A DNA stretch of 64,000 nt from Xenorhabdus stockiae. Lineage in GTDB: Bacteria; Pseudomonadota; Gammaproteobacteria; Enterobacterales; Enterobacteriaceae. The stretch is taken from NCBI RefSeq assembly GCF_002632825.1, contig NZ_NJAJ01000005.1:1-64000 (forward strand). Direction: 5' to 3'. The notes below the pieces were generated by a model. It had not been told where the DNA came from. It saw only the letters and a program-made list of their open reading frames with translations, and did not search any database. Numbering within the stretch: position 1 is the first letter of the stretch; each line of letters begins with the position of its first letter. Below are positions 1-7,945 of the stretch, one piece after another. The translations under genes were made by a program, and so were the position numbers.

Positions 1-731
1 CAGTATTCCAAATTTGTAGCCTTCTTTTCGATCTGCTATCGGAGGACACATAATAATAGTTTCAGCTAATTCTTTTACAACATCTTCCTCCATATAACAT
101 CGGATAAACTCCCAGTAACCTGACAGTTCACGTCTGCTACCGTAATAACCTAAGCTAAATGTTTGTAATACAGTTTTTTTATCCTCTGCCAATATATGCC
201 CATCAATACCCCACTATGGAAACGCTCCCTTTCCTTTAGCATAAGTAAAAAATAATTTATTCCAAGGGAATGATAATATATCACCGTTAACTTGGTAGAC
301 GTATATCACCTTTTTTTCCTATTAAAACGAATAGGATAGTGCGTCTTTTTGAACCATTCTTTTAATGTTAATTTCAGGAAAAATATAATACTGGAGAAAA
401 AATTGCCGTGAGAATAATAACATCATATATTTTAGTAATATCCTCTTCTGAAAAAACATAACGTTCAAAAAAAATAAAATATCCATATAAAAGCAACCCT
501 GAAATAGCCATAAAAATAATAAAAGTAACTAGGCTTGCATTGCCTTTATCAGCGTAATATCTATCCAACCGTTTCCAGATAGGTTGAATTCATTTTAATG
601 ACAGTATTCCCATCTCTGATAAATTTGCTCTCACAATGAGGTTTACCTTGATGAAACTGATCTATTTTTTCTTGTTGAGTTAACGGCCGATTAACTGAAT
701 AAGGAGTATATAATCCTGTTAAATGTGACAT
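1..731 (-). pseudogene. decayed second copy of the DUF6708-like membrane protein
   Basis: The minus strand reads as a broken paralog of the intact gene at 830-1876. Shared blocks include the N-terminal 'VIKMNSTYLETV', the middle 'THYPIRFNRKK' and 'GHILAEDKKTVLQTFSLG', and 'YWEFIRCYMEEDV' towards the left edge. These blocks lie in different frames: an extra base near 567-570 ends the first frame, a second shift falls near 385-395, a third near 315-320, and an in-frame TAG lies at 214-216. The likely original start is the ATG at 731; the 3' end lies beyond the window. Its position behind the effector and intact paralog suggests a duplicated immunity gene that lost selection. The homology is clear; the ancestral role is inferred. 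Confidence 0.85.
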
Positions 732-829
732 GATGATTTTACTAAATAACTCACTGACATTATTATGTACCAATTAGACATGTATTCAATACAGAAAATC
801 CATCAAATACATGCCACGTGTTATTATTT

Positions 830-1876
830 TTATTGCTCCTTATGACGTCTTGCGACTTTTCTTCTTATCCGTTTTGAGGCTGTCATGCTCTGTTTATAAT
901 ATTTAATACGATCTTTCATTTTTAAATTAGCGAATACATATCGCCATACATAGGGAATATTACCCTTATAACTTACATCTATAGGATCATCAGAATCAAC
1001 CTGACACGCCATTTCAACCTCTTTCGGCCACTGTGGAATTCTGCTGGTCTGCATTCCAATATAACGCGAAAATGCTTCCACTAGATAATATGGAAAAAGC
1101 GGCAGAAGTAAAACCCAATCAATTTTGGTTCTCATTCGAATGCCATATTGAAGGCCAAATAGATAACCTTCTTTTCTTTCTGCTATTGGAGGACATAAGA
1201 AAATAGTTTTTGGTATCTCGTGTAAGACATCCTCTTCCATATAACAACGAATAAATTCCCAATAGTTTGGAAGGTTTGGTTTAGATTCTAAAATAGCCAA
1301 GTTGAATGTCTGTAAAACAGTTTGGTTATCATCGGCTAAAATATGTCCGTTAATTCCCCATTTATTTCCTCCATTGAGTGTAAAAAAAATATTGCCCCAA
1401 GGCGCAGATAAAACCGAACCATCAATTTGATAAACATATACCATTTGTTTTTTTCGGTTAAATCGAATTGGATAATGAGTTTTTCTGAACCATTCAATCA
1501 GGATGAGTTTCACGCAAATAAAAATAATAAGGCAAACTATACCATTAAGGAACAGTAAGGCATAAATAGCCTTAGAACTTAATGATTCATTTCTTAAACG
1601 ATGAGCTTCGATAGTGCCTTGACATCCCCAAATCATAATGCAAAGAAATGTTATCGTAATACCAAAACATATCAAGCTAAGGAATCCTTTGTTATTATAA
1701 CTTCTATCAACAGTTTCCAAGTAAGTAGAATTCATTTTGATAACAGTATCATGATCATTAATCAAAGGATTATCTGGGTGTGGCTGACCTTGATAAAGGC
1801 GCTCTCTTTTTTCTTGCTCAGTGAGTGTACGGCCACGTAGGTAGGACTTAGATATTCCCTGATGTTTTGATGACAT
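830..1876 (-). CDS. DUF6708-type membrane protein, candidate T6SS immunity protein
   Basis: The product is 348 aa. A polar N-terminus of about 60 residues is followed by two hydrophobic segments (about 66-84 and 105-127), a globular part with the 'YPIRFNRKKQMVYVYQ' block, and another hydrophobic stretch near 255-272. The C-terminus is very basic. I recognise the pattern as the DUF6708 family often found in T6SS loci, whose function is not established. The start has a good AGGAGC ribosome site, and the gene begins 9 bp after the effector stop, so the two are co-transcribed. A membrane protein behind an effector with a hydrophobic C-terminus fits an immunity protein like those guarding against VasX-type toxins. 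The immunity role is inference; an accessory role is possible. Confidence 0.7.
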   Translation of the reverse strand: MSSKHQGISKSYLRGRTLTEQEKRERLYQGQPHPDNPLINDHDTVIKMNSTYLETVDRSYNNKGFLSLICFGITITFLCIMIWGCQGTIEAHRLRNESLSSKAIYALLFLNGIVCLIIFICVKLILIEWFRKTHYPIRFNRKKQMVYVYQIDGSVLSAPWGNIFFTLNGGNKWGINGHILADDNQTVLQTFNLAILESKPNLPNYWEFIRCYMEEDVLHEIPKTIFLCPPIAERKEGYLFGLQYGIRMRTKIDWVLLLPLFPYYLVEAFSRYIGMQTSRIPQWPKEVEMACQVDSDDPIDVSYKGNIPYVWRYVFANLKMKDRIKYYKQSMTASKRIRRKVARRHKEQ

Positions 1877-1885
1877 TATTAGCTC

Positions 1886-4609
1886 CTAACTTGTCAATTG
1901 CATTAAATCTTTAAACCCTTTTTTTTCCTGCTCTGCTGTGGCCCATATCGGAGGAATACCTTCCTCTCCTTCTGGAATTTTTCTCCACATACAAGATAAT
2001 AACCACTCCTTTACCTCCTGCCTTTTTTTGATACTGATATAAATTGCAGCACTGAAAAGGGCGACAGTATAAACCGCTATAGCAACTGGGCCTAACAGCA
2101 TCCACGCGACAGAAGTAGCTACAAGTGTAGTAGTCGAAACACTTACAACCGCAGCAACTGTAAGTCCAAGAGTGGAAAGTCCGGAAACACCATATGCTAT
2201 TATTAAACCCATATCCATATTTTCTTTCTGTGACTCTTCATATGCATGATAAATATCCCAAGCAGCACTAACAATCGCAGCGACAGCACAAACTCTTGCA
2301 GCAAATTTAAGCCCATTTGAAAAAACTTTTAATCTCCCTTCTCCTACTAATTTCACCACCAACCTCTGATTTTTTAATTGAGAAAGAAATCGATCAGTCC
2401 AGTCAGCTGCGGTTCCCACAGCCCCCACCAAATTAGCAAAAAATTTACTTCGATTTTCAAAATTTTTTGCTATCTCATCATATGTTGCAAACAAGGCATA
2501 AGTTTGAAAAGCTAATGAGGCAGAGCATCCTGTAAATTGCCAATTTTTTAATTTACTTTGGACACTTTCATTTTTATTATATTCCTGAATATCCTGAACC
2601 ATTCCTCTATATTCCTCGTCTCTAGGTACTATTTGTTTTTTATATTGCTGTTCAAATAGCTCTTCTCTTATTTCTTTCTCTGATTTAAATACTTTGCTAA
2701 GTCGTTTCATTTTTTCGTCCATTGGCAATGGAGCCAGACTCTTAGCTATTTCTGGATCAAATAATGACAGTACTCTTATTTTACCAGTCTGCTCCATTTT
2801 TACATCGTCCAAATTCATCTTGCTAATTATTTTATCTGCATATGTATACAAGCGAGAACGATTACTTCTACTCTCCATGCCAAGATGCTTTGCAGATTGA
2901 TTTACGAATGCGTGGACAAGATCTTTATATTTTCCCTTACATTCAAAAAAACCTACAGCTTGCCCACAACTTAATCCATAACCAATAACTGCTAGTTTTG
3001 GAACATCGTTGGCTCCTTTATTCAGTAACTTAGTAAAAGCTCCCACTATAGTATTTAGATAAACCTCTAAATTATCTATGGTGTCAAAATATTTACTTAT
3101 AGTATCCGTTACTCCATCAAATATCTTATTCCACGGTAAACTGGCATAATCGAAAGCACCATTTACTGCTATATTTAATTTATTAATCACAACATCATCA
3201 TTTCTAAATATGGCGCGAAGTATGAAATTATCTCTAGAAATTTTTTCTTTCTCCAGTTTATTTACAATATAGTCTATGGTTTCTTTTTTATCTGTCATAC
3301 CATATACACAATCATTGACTGCCTGTACATATAGCAAAGAGCAAGCATTATTCTTCTTATCATAGTGATGAAGGAGTTTATTTCTTAGCACATCACTATC
3401 TAGCCATTTCAAATGCATATCTACCATAGGAGAAACAGTGTTTTCTATATATAATTTTAAATCATTATTATATTCATCAATAAATTCTTTTTCTTTTTTT
3501 CTGTCTATATATATTTCATACTCATCATTCCAAGCAGACTCAACCCTTTCATCCAAAGATTTAATATTTTCAGTCAATACTATTTTTTTCTGTTTTTTAA
3601 GAAAATCTTCTCGACCAGGGATATTAATTAATAACCTATTATTTCCAGCGTTATCAGTTATCATGTCTTCGAATGAACTATCTTTTTTTTCTATACGTTC
3701 CCTAATATCATTACATACATTTTTTTTTAACCCTGAAAGCATTGATGATAGTGCAAGGCCTCTGGCATATTTTTGATCACTTTTAAATTTATCGCCAACA
3801 AGATAATTACAAAGCAATGATATTTCTTTAACCATACCAACTGGGTCAGATAAAAATAGAATAATACCTTTTTTATTAAGCTCATTAGCCTCAACAATTA
3901 TATTGCCTGCTTTTTCGTCTATTTTTGTTTTAAAATAAGCATAATCGCTATTTGGATTAGATGTCTCTTTAATAACTCTATCAAATGATTCCTGTGTTAT
4001 AGGGCACTCCCTTTCAAGAATTGTTTTACTAAAATTATTATGATATTCCGCTACAGTATTTTTTAGTTCACTCAAAAAATCCACATTTTCATGTGTACCA
4101 CTCGTTAACCATACATCAACATTAAAAGATTGCATGTTTTTAATACGATGTTCTTTATCTTCATGCTGTTTTTTCATCTCCTCTGACCAAGGTGCATCAG
4201 ACCATGCAAACCAAACGATACCATTTTCTTTTTCTTCCGGCATAATATACAACGTAATAAAAGAAGCTCTGGCAATTTTACTTCCATTATTCATACAAAC
4301 TGTTTTTTGCTCTGAGTTTAAACATTGTTGTGAACTACCTTCTTCAGGATGCAAATAATAGTGACCTTTAGAGCTAATAGTATAAGTTTCCCATTGGTTT
4401 GATTTTTCATAATAAACATACAAAAATCCCTCTCGTAGTATACGAGCTGTATAACGTGCTCCTCCTGCATCACCTACTGGAAAACTTGCATAATGACGGT
4501 AATGCAATCTAGGTAAACCATCTGATTTTTCCATAATAGCAGGCCTAGCTAAAAATACTGGCAACCCTTTATTACGCTGACAAAAACCACAACCAATTTC
4601 CGTATTCAT
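1886..4609 (-). CDS. large T6SS effector, VasX-like N-terminus with hydrophobic C-terminus
   Basis: The product is 907 aa from the ATG at 4609. An AAGGA site lies 9 bp upstream of that ATG, whereas the ATG at 4618 abuts it. The N-terminus has the C-x2-C motif (C7, C10) and the 'GLPVFLARPA' and 'REGFLYVYYE' blocks typical of the VasX N-terminal / BTH_I2691 effector family. The middle (about 150-760) is long, charged and helical with no catalytic motif that I recognise. The C-terminus has hydrophobic stretches at about 769-786, 801-824 and 828-860, then a short polar tail, as in pore-forming effectors. It sits between a DUF4123 adaptor and a membrane protein, the usual order for VgrG-loaded cargo. 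The effector class is well supported; membrane permeabilisation is inferred from the C-terminus. Confidence 0.8.
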   Translation of the reverse strand: MNTEIGCGFCQRNKGLPVFLARPAIMEKSDGLPRLHYRHYASFPVGDAGGARYTARILREGFLYVYYEKSNQWETYTISSKGHYYLHPEEGSSQQCLNSEQKTVCMNNGSKIARASFITLYIMPEEKENGIVWFAWSDAPWSEEMKKQHEDKEHRIKNMQSFNVDVWLTSGTHENVDFLSELKNTVAEYHNNFSKTILERECPITQESFDRVIKETSNPNSDYAYFKTKIDEKAGNIIVEANELNKKGIILFLSDPVGMVKEISLLCNYLVGDKFKSDQKYARGLALSSMLSGLKKNVCNDIRERIEKKDSSFEDMITDNAGNNRLLINIPGREDFLKKQKKIVLTENIKSLDERVESAWNDEYEIYIDRKKEKEFIDEYNNDLKLYIENTVSPMVDMHLKWLDSDVLRNKLLHHYDKKNNACSLLYVQAVNDCVYGMTDKKETIDYIVNKLEKEKISRDNFILRAIFRNDDVVINKLNIAVNGAFDYASLPWNKIFDGVTDTISKYFDTIDNLEVYLNTIVGAFTKLLNKGANDVPKLAVIGYGLSCGQAVGFFECKGKYKDLVHAFVNQSAKHLGMESRSNRSRLYTYADKIISKMNLDDVKMEQTGKIRVLSLFDPEIAKSLAPLPMDEKMKRLSKVFKSEKEIREELFEQQYKKQIVPRDEEYRGMVQDIQEYNKNESVQSKLKNWQFTGCSASLAFQTYALFATYDEIAKNFENRSKFFANLVGAVGTAADWTDRFLSQLKNQRLVVKLVGEGRLKVFSNGLKFAARVCAVAAIVSAAWDIYHAYEESQKENMDMGLIIAYGVSGLSTLGLTVAAVVSVSTTTLVATSVAWMLLGPVAIAVYTVALFSAAIYISIKKRQEVKEWLLSCMWRKIPEGEEGIPPIWATAEQEKKGFKDLMQLTS

Positions 4610-4679
4610 AATTAACATTCCTTTTTATTTTAAAAAATAATTTTCATTTCAGTAAAAATTAACTTTTATGATAATACAT

Positions 4680-5525
4680 TCACTTCAATAAGTTTTCTTT
4701 TACTTCTTTCAATTTAGGATCATTAACATTCAACATTACTCTGGAAAAATATTCTTCATACTCAGCGCTATCTATCAATAATGCTTTAAAATATTTATGT
4801 TCATAAAACGATAAACTCACCGTGACGCCATAAAATGCAAATGCAACCAAATCATTCCTATGAGTTAATTTAAATCTCTCGTTAGCCACCTGAAATAATT
4901 CTTCAATCTCTACACTGATTTTTTTACGTTCTTTAACATCAGAAATTGGTGGCATTTTTGCTAGAACCTGATTAATCATACCAATTCTATGAATTCGGCT
5001 AATCTGAATATGCGCAGGTAAAATTTGATAAGGTTCTTCCTGCGAAAATGAAAGTGTGTGCCATTTACCGGCCAAATAAAATGTCCAATGCTTAATAGCA
5101 TCAACTGATAATTGTTGACGAAAGGTATTGATATCCCATATCCATGATAAATTAAATAAAACTCTGGGATCGTAATAGCGCAAGATAAATCCTTTTCTTG
5201 ATTTATCCTGAATATATAACCCATGTACCAACCGTTTTTTCATTTCTTCCGGTGGTAATTCACTGTCAAAAAATAAGGAAACCATCGGTTGTCTCTGTTC
5301 TTCTATCGATTTATTGATAGCAGAAAATAGATTTACCCATTGCGTTGATGACAATTCATGCATAGAAATTAGCCATGGATATAATTCTGCCTGCGGAGCT
5401 AATAATGGAGAAACAACTTCGATAACCGGTAATTCATCATCAAGTTCAGGAAATAATGCCCTGTCAATCAGAGCATATCTGTGGTTTTCCAGAGGAAGGG
5501 ATTCGGGTAGATAAGTCGCGTACAT
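4680..5525 (-). CDS. DUF4123 T6SS adaptor (Tap/TEC family)
   Basis: The product is 281 aa. It has the DUF4123 pattern: an N-terminal 'YALIDRALFPEL' block, a 'YPWLISM' block near residue 50, 'QPMVSLFFDSEL' near 80-90 and 'RKGFILRYYDPRVL' near 115-125. DUF4123 proteins are cytosolic chaperones that load a particular effector onto the tip of its cognate VgrG. The gene starts 11 bp after vgrG and is followed after 70 bp by the VasX-like effector, so this locus is a vgrG-adaptor-effector-immunity cassette. Family confidence is high; the pairing with the next gene is inferred from order. Confidence 0.88.
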   Translation of the reverse strand: MYATYLPESLPLENHRYALIDRALFPELDDELPVIEVVSPLLAPQAELYPWLISMHELSSTQWVNLFSAINKSIEEQRQPMVSLFFDSELPPEEMKKRLVHGLYIQDKSRKGFILRYYDPRVLFNLSWIWDINTFRQQLSVDAIKHWTFYLAGKWHTLSFSQEEPYQILPAHIQISRIHRIGMINQVLAKMPPISDVKERKKISVEIEELFQVANERFKLTHRNDLVAFAFYGVTVSLSFYEHKYFKALLIDSAEYEEYFSRVMLNVNDPKLKEVKENLLK

Positions 5526-5536
5526 AGCGTAATACC

Positions 5537-7945
5537 TTAGCTTAAGGGAACAGTTGCATCACCACGGCCTGCTGCTTCTGAGGACAGGGTTTCACAGGCG
5601 GTAAAGTTAGGATGTGGCACACTGATTGTCGCTGGCCCTGCGTAGTCGAAGTTTGCACTCTGTACTTTGAAATCGCCTTCTGTACCACTTTCTATCTTGG
5701 TCGGGTCAATCGTGATATAAGAGCCACCGCACTCAAATGTGATTTTCTTTTTGGCTGAGATAACGATTTCATCATCGGTGCTCGTAATACTGATATTTTT
5801 TTTGGCTGTGATTTCCAGCGCATCAGTCTGAGCCTGAATCTGAAGTTTTCCTGCCACTGCGACTAATTTCATACCTAATTCATGGGCCAGAATAGAAACC
5901 GCTTTTTTTGCTGCTATTGCAATACGTTTCAGGGCAGAAATTTCGGTATTTCTGCCCGATGTCATCACAATGTTGTTGTTAGCACTGTGTTGAATGTGGT
6001 TAGGTGTTGATAATGCAATTCCCCCCGGCGCACTTGCGGCAATTACAGGCTCGTTAATGCCATCAATGTAACCTTCCAAAAAACGTTCCTGATTGCTGGT
6101 ATCTAATGGCTCAATTTGCGCTGTTCGCATAATATTTGACAATGACTCAGCCATATCGAGAGCATCAGCTAACTGCTGTTTTATCTGGGTGAGATCCAGC
6201 TGTTCACCAAATGCGTGCTCCTGTTCGTCTGCACTGATAAACAATCCTTTCCCCGTCCGAATTGCGCCCCAGCTATCGGTACGTAGTTCGAAGCCTTCAC
6301 CGCGTTTCTTCTCATTTGAGTCAACAAGATGCCCCAGATTAAGCTGGCTTTTACCGCCATACTCCGTACTCAGTTTGATATGCTCTTGCCCACGGCGGTC
6401 TTCCATTCGCAGTTTATTATTGGTCGGGGTACGAATGACGTTGCGTGTGCGGTTACGGGCGGTAATGTGATCCGGGTGGTAGGAATCATGCAGCGCATGA
6501 GCAATGTAAGGCCGATCAGGATCGCCTTCGTGGAAGGCTATTGCTACTTCCGTACCTTGAATCAACGGGAAGTGAAAACCGTATGTATCACCGCCATAAG
6601 GTTTCGCCAGCCGCACTGGCATACTTTCATAACCTTTCTTTTTCTCATCACCGTCTGCATCGAATTTAACCCAGTACAATCCATCCAGATTCTGGTGAGC
6701 ATAGGGATCATTGGCTATAGGGCTGGTTACGCGAGCTGTCAATGTGCCACTGATAACAGGACGTGGTTTTAATGACGGACGCCAGCACAGGCCCTCGGTG
6801 TACGGTACTGCTGTTATTTTGACTAATAGCGCTTCTGCCCGGCTACCTGTGAAACGTAGTTGAGTCATTAAGATTTTGGATTGGAACGCTGCCGGCAAGG
6901 TAGATGGAAAGGTTCTGTCTTCAATTTCCAGAACTTGTCCCGCCATCAAAGTCGCATCAGTACTCTGCCCGTACAGCAGCGTCTGACGTGCCAGAAAACG
7001 CTCGTGGTCAAGCTGTGCCCAAAAATTAGCAGTTTCTGGTTCAGGTGAAAGTTTATCCCCTGTCGTCAGATGACGCAGTTTATAGTAACTGACATCACCA
7101 TAAGTGATTTCTTCACCGTCACCACGGGTCATATCAGCCTGTGCCGAGTTCAGAATATGCTGTGCGGTACGAAAGTTATAATCTTTGGTCTGAACAGAAT
7201 GTTCAACTACCTGATGACGCTGGGTCAGCCCCCAAATGGAAGCCTCACCGTTATCATTCATTCCTGACGGGCTGTTCAGCGGTAGTGTTTTACCGTATTC
7301 ATAACACCGCTGTTTATCACCAAAATGCATAACTTCTGTTTGTGTATCCGGTTGTAAACGGAAGGTGTAGAAAATTCCCAGCTCCGATAGCAAACGTTCG
7401 ATAAACTCCCGATCACTTTCATTGACCTGATTAATTTGCTCCCGTTTCGGATAGGTGTTTTTCAGGTTAAATTCAAACTCCCATCCCTTGAAATTGTGTT
7501 CCCGTAAAATTTCTTCGACAATTTCCGGTACGGATTTATTCAGGAAGAAACGGTAAGAACGTTTTTGATTGCGTAGCAGAGCAAATTTCGGCTCCAGAAT
7601 AATCTGGTACTGTGCTTCATCACGGGAGCCTCCCAACCGTTTGAAGTCCGTTACAACACCATGCACTACACGCTGTGTCTGTGGTGGCGTGTTGATACCA
7701 AAAACAGTTTCGCCCAGTGTTCGCAGGGTGAATGTAGCACTGCGACGCAACATCTGTTGTGGTTGAATATCTTGCTCTGAGCTGGTGAAGGCTATACGGT
7801 AGCGATAGGTATCGCTCATGGCTTCACGTCCGGTAAAATCCTCCACATCCAGTACAGCATCACAGCCCTGAATCCCCAGAGTGTAACGGTTCAGGGTATT
7901 TGCCAGCACTGTTCCTACTTTTTTAGCGGTATCTAATAAATTCAT
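5537..7945 (-). CDS. vgrG: T6SS spike protein VgrG/TssI
   Basis: The product is 802 aa from the ATG at 7945, which overlaps the clpV stop as ATGA and has a strong GGGGAGGA site 6 bp upstream. Residues 1 to about 390 are the gp27-like base. The gp5/OB fold lies at about 400-500, with 'GLYWVKFD' and the 'FHEGDPDRPYIAHALHDS' block. A DUF2345-type extension follows at about 630-765, ending in a short tail of unknown role. VgrG trimers tip the Hcp tube and carry effectors into target cells. There is no obvious fused toxin domain, so cargo is probably recruited by the downstream DUF4123 protein. Confidence 0.96.
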   Translation of the reverse strand: MNLLDTAKKVGTVLANTLNRYTLGIQGCDAVLDVEDFTGREAMSDTYRYRIAFTSSEQDIQPQQMLRRSATFTLRTLGETVFGINTPPQTQRVVHGVVTDFKRLGGSRDEAQYQIILEPKFALLRNQKRSYRFFLNKSVPEIVEEILREHNFKGWEFEFNLKNTYPKREQINQVNESDREFIERLLSELGIFYTFRLQPDTQTEVMHFGDKQRCYEYGKTLPLNSPSGMNDNGEASIWGLTQRHQVVEHSVQTKDYNFRTAQHILNSAQADMTRGDGEEITYGDVSYYKLRHLTTGDKLSPEPETANFWAQLDHERFLARQTLLYGQSTDATLMAGQVLEIEDRTFPSTLPAAFQSKILMTQLRFTGSRAEALLVKITAVPYTEGLCWRPSLKPRPVISGTLTARVTSPIANDPYAHQNLDGLYWVKFDADGDEKKKGYESMPVRLAKPYGGDTYGFHFPLIQGTEVAIAFHEGDPDRPYIAHALHDSYHPDHITARNRTRNVIRTPTNNKLRMEDRRGQEHIKLSTEYGGKSQLNLGHLVDSNEKKRGEGFELRTDSWGAIRTGKGLFISADEQEHAFGEQLDLTQIKQQLADALDMAESLSNIMRTAQIEPLDTSNQERFLEGYIDGINEPVIAASAPGGIALSTPNHIQHSANNNIVMTSGRNTEISALKRIAIAAKKAVSILAHELGMKLVAVAGKLQIQAQTDALEITAKKNISITSTDDEIVISAKKKITFECGGSYITIDPTKIESGTEGDFKVQSANFDYAGPATISVPHPNFTACETLSSEAAGRGDATVPLS

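Noticed and set aside
6329-6772. 147-codon open frame antisense to vgrG
   Set aside because: Lies fully within a strongly supported gene on the other strand and has no domain pattern.
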